In this document: piece by piece, positions 22,101-31,724 of the stretch
Layout: the number at the start of each line of letters is the position of its first letter
Numbering within the stretch: the stretch's first letter is position 1
Source of the DNA: Fulvia fulva
Lineage: Eukaryota > Ascomycota > Dothideomycetes > Mycosphaerellales > Mycosphaerellaceae
DNA: 64,000 nucleotides
NCBI RefSeq assembly: GCF_020509005.1
Contig: NC_063014.1
Location: 6,076,001-6,140,000 of the forward strand
Reading direction: 5' to 3'
Position numbers and translations under genes: made by a program
Notes under the pieces: model-generated
Told to the model about the DNA's origin: nothing
The model's database searches: none
What the model saw: only the letters and a program-made list of their open reading frames with translations

Positions 22101-24700
22101 AAGGATAGATAAGACGATCTACCTCTAGCGCGGGAACTCTATATATGTTTGTTCCGAAACCAAACGGGAAACTACGACTCGTATAAGACTACCGAAAGTT
22201 AAACGAGATTACGATTAAAAACCGATACCTACTACCGAACATCGAAGAAGTATAAGACAGACTCACTAGATTAGACTAGTATATAAAGATCGACCTACGA
22301 GACGCCTTCTACGCTATACGGATAGTAGAAGGAGAGGAATAGAAAACCGTATTTAGGACACGATACGGACTCTACGAGTTCCTAGTCATACTAATAGGGC
22401 TGACTAATGCACCCGCATCCTATTAAGACCTAGTCAATAAGACACTAAGAGACCTTCTCGACGTGTACGTCATTGCCTATATAGATGACATCCTCGTTTA
22501 TACTAAGGGATCGTTACGGGACTACATTACGAAAGTCTAGGACGTCTTTGAACGGCTCACTCGAGTAGGGTTTAAGACGGCACTAGAAAAATGCGAGTTC
22601 TATAAGAAATAGGTCAAGTTCTTAGGATTTATTATTAGTATAACAGGAATCCAAATCGACCTAGCGAAGACATAACCTATTCGATAATAGCTAGAACCGG
22701 CTAATGTCAAAGACGTATAATCATTCTTAGGACTAGCAAACTATAACCGAAAGTTCATTAAGGATTATTCTAAGACAGCCGCGGCTATAACCGTACTTAT
22801 ACGGAAAGACACTAAGTGGATATAGGGCAATAGAGAGAAATAGGCGTTTAACCTACTTAAGGAAAAATGCGCCTCTATACCTACGCTTCGATTATTCGAC
22901 GGTATAAAAGAAGTCTAGATCGAAACGGACGTATCGGACATAGCTATAGGAGCATACCTTATACAGGAGTATAACGGAAAAAGACACCTAGTGGCCTATT
23001 ACTCGAGAGAAATGACACCCGCGGAACAAAACTACGACATCTATAATAAGGAACTTCTCGCTATTGTCGCTATAATGTAGTACTAGAGAGTATACGTAGA
23101 AGGAGCACCTAAGTTAACGATTCTTTCTAATTATAAGAATCTCACTTACTTCACTACGACAAAAGTACTAACCCGAAGACAGGCCCGCTAGTCGGAACTA
23201 CTCGGACAGTACAAGTTCGAAATCCGCTATACCGTAGGAAAAGACAATAGTAGGGCCGACGTATTGAGCCGAAGAGGCGACTATATAGAAGGAAAGGAAC
23301 TAGTACGACAATAGGTGCTTAAGGCTAATCTAGATAGAAGCCTAAGCGCTTACATAAAGGAGTTCAACAACATAGTACGCGTTCTTTAAGACACGGAAGA
23401 GCAGTTCCTACTAGTATAGGGGAAATATTAAGTACCGAGAGAACGAGAACAAGAATGTATATAACAACACTATAACAATGATACGTATAGACATCCTAGA
23501 ACCACGAAGACTCTCGAGATTATATAGCGTAGCTTCTTATTCCTATAGATAAGACAAAAGGTGCTATAGTATATTAGAGAATATATATACTACTAACGGA
23601 ACAAGGCTATACGACACGAGAAATATAGACAAATATAGTTCAGGACGCCACTAACGTAACTATAGGACGAAGTGACTATAGACTTCATTACTAAGTTACC
23701 TAACTCAATAGACAAAGCGACGGGTATAACCTACGACATAATCCTAGTTATAGTCGACCGCTTGACCAAATATGTACACTTTATACCTACGAGCGAAACT
23801 TACACCGTAGAACAACTCGGATACCTCGTTCTAGATAAGCTAGTTAGATACTACGGATTCCCTAAGGTCTTTATTACGGACAGAGACAAGCTGTTTATAT
23901 CAAACTATTAGAAGACGCTAGTAGCTACGATTAGAATCAAACACAAACTATCCACGGCATACCACCTATAGACGGATAGTCAGACTAAGAGAGCAAACCA
24001 AACGCTAGAACAATACCTACGACACTACGTTAACTACGCGTAAGACAATTAGGTATCACTCCTACCTATAGTATAACTAGTATTAAACAATTACAAGTCT
24101 GAAACTACGGACGAAACACCTTTCTTCGCAAACTACGGGAAGCACCCTACGCTATTCGGCGAAGAAGGACAACACCTATAGGCAGAAAGAGCTATTGCTA
24201 TAACATCGGACCTCCGAAAAATACACGAAAGTATAAACAGACAAATTGCGACAAAACAAAACAAACTCTCCGAATCCCGAGCAAAACGACAAATAGCACC
24301 TTAGCTTAAGAGGGGGGATAAGGTCTATCTTCTTACCAAAAACCTCAGAATAAGAAGAAAGACTAAGAAACTAGATTATGTAAAAGTCGGACTATTTCTC
24401 GTCGAAGAGTTACGAGGACTAGTTAACTACCGACTACGATTACTAAAGGACGCAAAGATCTACCTAGTGTTCTACATTTCCAAGTTAGAACCAGTAGACC
24501 CTAAGACGCTATGTTAGAAAACATTCTACTTCTAACTAGAAGAAGAAACCGAATTCGAAGTCGAAAGGATCTTAGATAAGAAAGGTTAGCGATACCTTAT
24601 TAAGTAGAAAGGATACGACGAATTAGAAAATACCTAGGAACCGAAAACAAACCTATAAAATTGTTAACAGAAAATCCGGGAGTTCGAAGAAAGAGGAAGA
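19130..24700 (+). pseudogene. Gypsy gag-pol (Gag, protease, RT, RNase H, integrase, chromodomain)
   Basis: Decayed gag-pol. A zinc-knuckle relic near 20,000 reads YYAYSKEGYIVRDCRG. The protease at ~21,395 reads IIDSGVAGNFVS. RT from ~22,020 shows FVPKPNGKLRLV and AYIDDILVYT (22,475-22,505). RNase H near 23,000 reads [15 protein letters not shown]. Integrase from ~23,650 includes a stop-free stretch (23,672-23,911) with DIILVIVDRLTKYVHF. A chromodomain at ~24,570-24,660 reads RYLIK-KGYDELENT. The chromodomain is known in this lineage to bind methylated histone H3 and steer integration to heterochromatin. Many TAG/TAA stops; inactive. Confidence 0.9.
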
Positions 24701-24717
24701 AAACACTAACTATAACA

Positions 24718-25203
24718 TTACCTAGCGGGTCCTAGGACGGAAGAGAAGTCGATCGCGTTGTTAACGAAATCGATCGAGGACTAAACGGCGGGAGACAAGC
24801 CAATAGTCGCGTCCGCGGTAGGACAGTCGACATCCTCAAATTCCCTAGAGGCCTCTATCTCGGCCTCTAGGCACTGCGCCTTTTTACGCGCGCGCTCTTC
24901 CGCTTAGCGGAGTATCGCCTTGTCCCGTATTAGACGCGCTAGGATCTCCGTAAGCTCCTCCTCGTCCTTCTCGACCTTCTTACGATACTCCTCCCGAGTC
25001 TTATTAAGAGACTCCTAGGAGAGGTTTATACATTTACGCCCGCGACGTACGTATTCCGAGCACCGAAGCCGAAAGTTGCCCTCTATAGCGACGTAAGAGA
25101 GACCGTTAAGAAAACAATAATCGTACGCGAGATCTACTAGACGGCCGTGTTCGTTAATTTCCTTTACGAGCCGAAGACGGTTTTTAGAAGAAAGAGACGA
25201 CAT
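24718..25203 (-). pseudogene. Antisense accessory ORF of the Gypsy element (Cys motif plus charged helix)
   Basis: Read on the minus strand from ATG 25,203 to TAA 24,718 there is one frame of 161 codons interrupted by only three stops, each explained by CA to TA change. Residues ~50-63 read RCSEYVRRGRKC, a CX2-3C-like basic motif. A long charged segment follows (NKTREEYRKKVEKDEEEL, then AEERARKKAQCLEAEIE) that would form a helix or coiled coil. I recall similar short proteins as common unannotated ORFs in ascomycete transposon regions, but that is memory, not a search. Function unknown. It lies between pol and the 3' LTR in opposite orientation. Confidence 0.55.
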
Positions 25204-25280
25204 CGTTGCTCGAACTAGAAGAAGGGCATTATGTCATCTTATATAAGCTTCGGGACGAAGCTAGGCTAAGGAGGGGATAG

Positions 25281-25629
25281 TATTACGGTTCGGGCTAAGC
25301 TACGACGGCACGAACGGCTATTAGCCGAAGATTCACGTATACTACACAAGATCACTCGCTTACTAGTGACTTAGTAATTCGAGATCACTCGCTTACTAGC
25401 GACTTAGTGATTCGAGATATAAAGGAACGAATCTCCTTTATATCTAGGAACGACGAGATACCCTTATAGCTTCGAGGCGTTCAACTTATATTACTATCTT
25501 ACTAATTAGAATACGACCTCTACTCCAATTATTACACTTTACTCTTAGCTCGCCCTAGCCTCTCTAAAGAATACCGCCACGTGACTTGACTCTTCTCTTT
25601 TAAGACTAGCCCTAGAACGAGACATAATA
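25281..25629 (+). repeat. Gypsy 3' LTR with two 33-bp units
   Basis: 349 bp, TATTACGGTT...CATAATA, otherwise collinear with the 5' LTR. Exactly one 33-bp unit fewer (382-349=33). Confidence 0.9.
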
Positions 25630-25634
25630 TTAAG

Positions 25635-26815
25635 GTCCTACGAAGCCTTTATAGGCTTAAGTAAGTAGCTAGAGACTAGAACAAGCTCTATGTTACGAAG
25701 CTAGAGAAGATTAGATTTACCTAGTCCTAGGTAGATCTATACCTACTTGTCTATACGGATAGAGACCTTATAGTCCTTACCTATATAGATGACATACCTA
25801 TTGTAGCTCCGAAGCTATTAGATGTTTAGTAGTTTAAGGCTAAGCTTCGAAAAGTGTTTAAGATTAAAGATCTTAGTAAACCTACGAAGATCCTTAGAAT
25901 AAGGATTATAAGAGACAGGTCCTAAGGCACTTTAAAGCTTAATCAAGGATACTATATCTACGCTAACTTAGCTAAGATGAACATAGCTAGAGAGAAGGCT
26001 ACGCTAACCTACTTACCTATAGAGAGCTACGAGTACTTAGTACCTATAGTACCTATAGATAAGAGGTGTAATAAACAGGATTACTAGAGCTATAATAGTA
26101 CCTAGATATAGCTAATAACAATGACAAGGCTAGACTTAGCATTCCCCCTTAGAAGAATTAGCTTATATATTACTAATCCCTCGTAGTAGTATATAAAGGC
26201 TTTAAAGAAGCTCTCCCGATACCTACGGTCGTACCTAGACCTAGGTCTTATATATAGAAAGGGAGGGGGCAATCTCTAGGGATACTTAGACTCTAACTAC
26301 GCTATAGACAAAGTGGATAGAGTCTTAATTCTAGGATACGTGTGGTTCCTTTATAGATCACCTATGTCTTAGATAAGTAGGAAGCAGAAGTCTATTATAA
26401 CATTAACAATAGAAGCTAAGTTTATAGCTATAAACGTAGCCGTAAAGTAGTCACAATTTCTTACTACTGTCCTTAGGGAAATAGGGTGCCTAGAACTAGT
26501 AGGAAAGAGCTCTTTCTAGCCGAGTATAAGGGTAAGCAAGGGTACTATTAACGAGCTAAGGCTAGTTAAGCTTATAGGTAATAACTAAGCCGCTTTAACA
26601 CTTATTAAAGATGCCTATATATATAAAAGGTTAAAGTATATTGATGTTATATATAACTATGTTAGACATCTCTAGTAGTAGAAGAAGATTATAGTAGACT
26701 ACTACTATATAAAGGACATAGCTACTAATAGGTTAATAAAGCCCCTTAATAGCTAGTAGTTCTAAAACTTTATAAGGTAGCTCTAGCTTACGTAAAGGGA
26801 TTATAGGAGACTATG
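25635..26815 (+). pseudogene. Copia B pol, 3' part (RT end, RNase H)
   Basis: Continuation of the Copia B frame after the Gypsy insertion: a relic of LYRLKQAARDWN near 25,650, catalytic TYIDDIPIVA at 25,778-25,807, RNase H relics near 26,280-26,480 (GYLDSNYAIDKVDR). Stops throughout. Confidence 0.85.
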
Positions 26816-26830
26816 TGGCCTAAGTAGGAG

Positions 26831-27064
26831 TGTTGAGAACATACAGGCCGTAGGACAAGTATATAGGTGTAGGTGTGTTATATAACTAGATCACGTGACT
26901 AGGGTTTGCTAGCCTATAGGCTAGTAAACATCCGGACACCTAGTATCTACCTATACTAATACCGGCAATACTATATATAGATATACGCTATCCTATTAGG
27001 TCCTTCTTTATCTTTCGTATAATCCGCCGTCTTCTACTACTACGTAACTCGTACCTATTTAATA
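26831..27064 (+). repeat. Copia B 3' LTR
   Basis: 234 bp, close to the 5' LTR; keeps TTTGCTAGCC where the 5' copy has TTTACTAGCC, so the two LTRs record separate RIP hits in the same palindrome. Confidence 0.9.
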
Positions 27065-27545
27065 TATATAAAGGGAAACCCGAATAGGTAAAAACCCTTC
27101 CCGCCCCCGACCTCTCCTTATCTAGATTAGCTTTCTCTCTAAACGTACGTAGTCTATATTACTACCCCGTTAGCCCCCGCTCCTAGCCGGTCTCGTCGCG
27201 CTACGCCGTATCCTCTCTTTCTATACTACTCCTACTAGGCGGTACTGTTCTAGCTAGCCCTTCTCTCGTATCTAGTTTGTAATACGCCGTAGGTCCTTAA
27301 CGTTATTAAGAAGTGCCCTAATCGTCCGGTTCCTCGCCTTTACTATCTACTCCCCCCTTCCTAGCGACTACCTCGGATAGATAAGGAGTACGTACCGTAT
27401 ATTCTAGGAGTAATAGCCGTAGGGGTAGCTAGTATTCGTGTATTCTAGAACCTTCCTCTATAATAGATACCCCTAGAGGCCGATATATTCGCTCCGTAGT
27501 TAGGTTACTATACTACTCTATACCCTCGTAAGGCGGTAGTAGATA
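27065..27545 (-). mobile_element. 5'-truncated LINE, right piece
   Basis: Minus-strand match to ~3,283-3,770 of the LINE at 1-3,835: the end of the pol frame and the 3' UTR. It stops abruptly at 27,545, the typical 5' truncation, followed by the 15-bp target duplication at 27,546-27,560. Confidence 0.85.
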
Positions 27546-27560
27546 ATATCGGCTTTATTA

Positions 27561-28000
27561 CTTATAGCGTCGATCTTAATAGTCGGCGCGAATAGATCTT
27601 TAGTATCTAGTACGGTTAAAAGTATACTACTAGTTATAACTTACTACGAGTCTATATTATAGTATAGTAAGGTCGTGAAGTTAATACTTAGAGGTTGAGA
27701 TAGACGCGTCGGAATTAAGAAGTCGGGAAATCTAAAGCGGGAAAGCACGTGACCGTCGGTACGTGATCCGATTGGCTTAGAGATAGGTCTGTACTTCCTA
27801 GAATTCCACCTTCTTAGATCGATATAACCTTGAATATCATTAACAACACCTTGTAAAACGACATAGACATGCTTATAAGGCTTACAAACGAAGGAGAAAA
27901 CACCGCTTAATTGCTTGAAAATACTGACTAAGCTATAGGCTTCTAACTTGCTTGCTTGTGACAAGGCTTAATTGCAAACCTTAGAGAATGACTTGCTTGT
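27561..28000 (-). mobile_element. Probable 5' part of the hAT remnant
   Basis: AT-rich, RIP-mutated DNA that joins the BED-finger piece once the LINE is removed. Minus-strand frames around 27,560-27,620 read LDTKDLFAPTIK, joining toward the frame at 14,600. A stop-free 106-codon stretch (27,644-27,964, minus) has no recognisable domain. It may hold the element's promoter: minus-strand CCAATC at ~27,768-27,773 and CACGTG near 27,744. Limits toward Copia C are unclear. Confidence 0.3.
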
Positions 28001-28004
28001 TAAT

Positions 28005-28960
28005 CAGACTATAGACTCCGGATGCTGCTTAAAGCAATTAGCATTGGTGTGCTTATAGGTGCATTGAGTGCACAGATCCTCATCATCAACAGCTCCCCCA
28101 ACAAGTCCAGTCCTGATGGATGTTAGGACTTGTTCCCTTCTAAGGGTAGAGATCATGGTCTCTAGGGATGTGGTTTCTAGAGGATTGTTGTGCCTCCATG
28201 TTCTGAGCCATTCAACATAGTTCAGTCCCTCCACAAAGTTAAGTCTGTAGTACCTATCTGGCATAACAAAGAGAGGCTTAAGCTTCTTCTTGTTATCCAC
28301 CTGTGAGGTTACTATAAACTGATCTAGAGCAATCCTGTGGTTGTGTACCTAGGATTGGAATGATTCACAGTATCTGAGGGTGTTTGGGCAAAGCTCATCA
28401 AGCTTTAGCTTGTTGACACTCCTCATTGCATTATATAGATCAATTGTGACCACAGGTTTCTAGGTTGTTGCAATGGTATCATACAGCTCTTTAGCAGACT
28501 TGTCTGCCTCACCAAAGTTTGGCCTTATGCTTGGATCAAGTCTTGATGTGATGCAACTAAATGCTTTCATATCATTGATCTTCTATTTCTTGTATGCAGC
28601 CTTGTAGCCTGGGCTATCCTGCCTAATGGGTGTGGTCTCTCCAGCATAAGTTACTAGGGAAGGCATTGAAACCTTGTCCACCCAGTCCAGATCATGGAAG
28701 ACATGCCCAGCTAGATCGTTCTCCAGAAGGGCTGTCAGGAGCATCGTTTTCCAGGCTTGGAACTGGACTCCCTTCTTCAGCACCTGGTTGTCCTTGGCGG
28801 ATTTAACCAGGCTGCTGTGGTTGTTTGTTCTGCTCTCTATATTGGGCCTAGCTCTTCTGCTGTACCACTGGTATTGATGCTTGGGACCTCGGCTTCCTGC
28901 AGGTGTTGCTGAATCGATTGGATACAGGTAAGGCAAATGCAGGGTCAGGGTCACCAGCAA
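28005..28960 (-). pseudogene. Copia C gag with three stops
   Basis: Starting at or near 28,960 the minus frame runs to a TAG at 28,005, with stops at ~28,581 (KK*KIND), ~28,465 and ~28,349, all TAG and consistent with RIP. Near its start it reads FQAWKTMLLTALLEND, and near its end CTQCTYKHTNANCFKQHPE, the CX2C...H...C...HPE zinc-knuckle wording seen in fungal Copia gag. The middle reads LDPSIRPNFGEADKSAKELYD. Related to, but distinct from, the Copia A and B gags. Confidence 0.7.
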
Positions 28961-29042
28961 AGCAAGCTGATCCTTGATGGAGGCTCTGATGACAATTCAG
29001 GCTTCAGGTCGAATAGGCAGAGGAGCACTCGGGCTCATAACC

Positions 29043-29217
29043 TGTTGTAGGGGTGATTGACGAGTGTACAAGCTTGCTGAACCATGAAACAATAAGGGTG
29101 ATCAGATACCTTCTGAATTGCATGAGATGTATCTATGGTGGCTACAGATATTGCTGATATAGGGTGTGTGTGCCAAGTCCTGACTAATATGGTACCCAAG
29201 TCACCTGATTCACAACA
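29043..29217 (-). repeat. Copia C 5' LTR
   Basis: 175 bp with TG...CA ends on the minus strand, bordered by the primer-binding site at 29,028-29,042. GTAGG (29,218-29,222) would be the target duplication; its partner is lost. Confidence 0.7.
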
Positions 29218-29666
29218 GTAGGCTTTGTCGTGACCGTTGCAGGAGGTCCGTAACTCAAACATAGCCGTTAAATGTAGCCGTCACCGTGGCGTGCGTGGTG
29301 GGTATCTCTCTCGATATCGAGGTATGGCTCTCATGAGGCTTGCAAAGTGAGAAGATCTTCTCGGATCGTCGCTGTTGCTCAGTCATAGAGCTCTTCGTGT
29401 ACCTGCATGATGAGCAGCCATATCCGCGATGGGCGGTGATTGGCTGGTTCCTGCCAGGTACTGGAAAGCTGCCAGCCATCTTTCTGAGCTCCTCCCTCTT
29501 CACCATACCATCCCCACCCGTTCCACCCCTCCTGTTCATCGTTCGGCGTTGACGGCATTGTGATCGCACGTTCGTTCAATCTACAGTCGATAGCTTCATC
29601 ATCGATCGAGCGCAAGCTCTCACACTCACTTCACGTCCAGCTACTCCGCCCAGAGGAGTCGCAGCA
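29218..29666. other. Intergenic: boundary from transposon block to gene-rich DNA
   Basis: 449 bp, normal fungal composition, no sign of RIP. It must contain the promoter and 5' UTR of the BTB gene; a C/T-rich tract at about 29,460-29,540. No gene seen. Confidence 0.6.
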
Positions 29667-30537
29667 ATGGCCGACCCAGAGACCGAAGTCGTCATTCCAG
29701 AAGAGGACACTGTCGCAGATGAGGAGGTGGAAATGGGCGAAGCTGAAGATGGCACCGCGCCAGGCGGGTTGGAGGATATTGAGCCCAGTGTTCCCACGCG
29801 CACCACTTTCCTCGAGTAAGCGCAAAGACCACGACAGCATCAGAAGGCATTGCGATGGCTAATACACTACATACAGCTACCTTCGCTCGCCAATCATCGA
29901 GCTGGTCGTAGGCGCAGGCGATCACACCAACACGCTGAACGCCCACCAAGGACTCCTCGTTCAATCGCCCTTCTTCGCTCGCGCCGTCGAGCAGTTCTCC
30001 GGCAATGCGCATCGTCGCGTCGACCTCACAGGCGATGACATGGCCGCGACAGCCTCCGTGATCGAATACCTGTACAAAGGCGACTACTTCCCCGCCCTCA
30101 CCGGCAACACCAACCTCGAGTACGACACCTCCGTCCCACAACCAGACACTGAAGGTGTCGGCCTCCTCCGCCATGCGCGCGTTTACACTCTTGCCCAGAA
30201 GTTCGAGCTTCCCGCCCTGTCCGCCATGGCACACCGCAAGATCCACCTCACACAGAGCACAGCCAAGGGCGAGATCGCATACGCTCGCTTCGTGTACAAG
30301 GAGACCTCCGTCGACGACGAGAACATCCGCAAGCCGGTTGCAACTTTCTGGGCTACGCGCTCGCACGTCCTGCGTCACGAGGCAGAGCAGGAGTTCAAGA
30401 GGATGTGCTTGGAGTTCCCACAATTCGGTTTCGACGTTCTCAGCTTGGTGCTCGATGCGCAGGAGAAGAGGTCGCAGAGGACGGAGGGTGGCGGGTCGAG
30501 CAGTGGTCCCGGCAGGAAGAGGCAAAGGGTACTATAA
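29667..30537 (+). CDS. BTB/POZ domain protein
   Basis: Two exons, 29,667-29,815 and 29,877-30,537, with a 61-bp intron (GTAAGC...ACATACAG, CTAAT branch candidate), giving 269 aa. Residues ~1-47 are acidic (EEDTVADEEVEMGEAED). A BTB/POZ fold follows from ~50: YLRSPIIELVVG, then AHQGLLVQSPFFARAV, RRVDLTGDD, VIEYLYKGDY, and LRHARVYTLAQKFELPAL. The C terminus is basic and glycine-rich (GPGRKRQRVL), a possible nuclear signal. Such single-domain BTB proteins are common in filamentous fungi; BTB domains dimerise and can dock on Cul3 ubiquitin ligases, but no partner domain is visible. The nearest transposon LTR ends 449 bp upstream. The long antisense frame over it is a shadow. Confidence 0.9.
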
Positions 30538-31724
30538 GCTGCTACATTCTGTATTTTAGGAGGATGATGTTCGCTGACTTTGAGATGTGTAGCAAATATT
30601 GTAAGCTGTGTGTGAGCAGACAGGCTCGAATGTCAGGCGTAGAATGTAGCATTATGGGTGTGAGAGATGTATTTGGTGATGGAGGCGAGGTGCGAAATAG
30701 CTATACTATATTTACCTGCAATGTCAGATTGGGTGTATACTGGGAACCGAGTGTAGCCTGTCCTGAGCGAGATTGCGAACAATGACATGAGACTACTGAT
30801 TGCTACATAGGTTTCAAAGGCCGCAAAGCTATCTTCTCGAACGACACGGCAGCTGGACGAGGCCTGTGGACAAATCAGATGGCCGTCGATACAAGAGTCG
30901 GACCATCTTTTTCTCGCCACAAGAGCATCAGTGAAGCGTAACAATCGCTAACAATGTCGAACCACTATACTTCGCATTGCCTCGAACGCAGTTCCCAGCT
31001 GAAATATAGCCGTTGCGCTCTAAGGATCACTGCGAGCATGACCTGTGCAGGATGCTTCGAGCACCGTAGACAATGGAGTTGGTGCTGACATGATGCGCGC
31101 GCCGAGGGGCCTGGCACAGAAAAGGTGGCCGCTATACTCTAAGGATAACAGCGAGCATGACCTCTGCAGGGCGCTTCGAGGACCGTGGAAGACAGAGATG
31201 TTGTCGAGATAACGCGCGCGCGAGCATGCTTCTACTTTGCTAGCAGTCACTACGCTACGAATTTGCTACCGCAACGATTAAAAGACACTCATCTTCTCGT
31301 ATAGGCGGCCACATCCATGGCACTTGGGGCGTCTACTGGGCAGGCGCGTCGCGCACTGCATGATACTCACTTGTGCAGTGGCCTCCAGGCCAAGAGCGCA
31401 AGACCTTCAACACCCGGCTGGATGACTTGTTTCAACGAGCGACTTTGAGGACCATCCAAATAACCATGCATTCTCAGGCGCTGTATACAACCGCTATCTT
31501 GTCATTTTGAGGACGACATGGCCAGTCAGACTTATGTGCCATGGTCCGACAGGTACCAGCAATATGGACGCTGGAACCTGCTCTTGAGGACCAGATCGTA
31601 TATATACCCCATCGCTTCGCGCAGTAATTTCCACATCACCTCGATTCACACCGACTATCCTCTTCGATAGTCCACCATCGACGCATAGCTCCTCCCTTCC
31701 CACATCATCACATCATCCAACACC
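30538..31724. other. Intergenic with imperfect ~119-bp-period repeat
   Basis: 1.19 kb without a supportable gene. Holds the two-unit repeat listed separately, the BTB 3' UTR, and the promoter of the 31,725 gene (pyrimidine-rich from ~31,640). Confidence 0.55.
31009..31220. repeat. Two-unit imperfect direct repeat
   Basis: Unit 1 at ~31,009-31,103 and unit 2 at ~31,128-31,220 share CTCTAAGGAT, GCGAGCATGACCT, TGCAGG, CTTCGAG and end in a GC-alternating run (GCGCGCGC). Period 119 bp. Confidence 0.7.

Larger units (their letters stand above)
18726..25629 (+). mobile_element. Chromodomain Gypsy (chromovirus-type) retrotransposon, RIP-mutated
   Basis: About 6.9 kb with LTRs of 382 bp (18,726-19,107) and 349 bp (25,281-25,629), and a 5-bp target duplication TTAAG (18,721-18,725 and 25,630-25,634). 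Protease, RT, RNase H, integrase and a C-terminal chromodomain appear in Ty3/gypsy order. It sits inside the RT of Copia B, so it is younger than Copia B. An extra antisense ORF lies between pol and the 3' LTR. Confidence 0.9.
14686..27064 (+). mobile_element. Copia family B element carrying a nested Gypsy element
   Basis: LTRs of 234 bp at 14,686-14,919 and 26,831-27,064, target duplication TATAT (14,681-14,685 and 27,065-27,069). Without the Gypsy insertion it is about 5.5 kb. Gag-pol order and wording parallel Copia A, and the LTR end plus primer-binding site are nearly the same, so it is a related family. It is heavily RIP-mutated. Confidence 0.9.
28001..29217 (-). mobile_element. Copia family C remnant (5' LTR plus gag)
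   Basis: Truncated minus-strand Copia. It has a 175-bp 5' LTR (29,043-29,217, TGTTGTGAAT...CTACAACA on the minus strand), the tRNA-half primer site GGTTATGAGCCCGAG directly after it, and a gag frame down to ~28,005. No pol and no 3' LTR are found to the left. RIP is light: many CA/TG remain. Confidence 0.75.

Noticed and set aside
23672..23911. 79-codon frame as an independent gene
   Set aside because: Stop-free remnant of the Gypsy integrase.
29692..30525. 277-codon minus-strand frame over the BTB gene
   Set aside because: Shadow of the GC-rich coding strand; BTB domain and splice sites on the + strand are clear.
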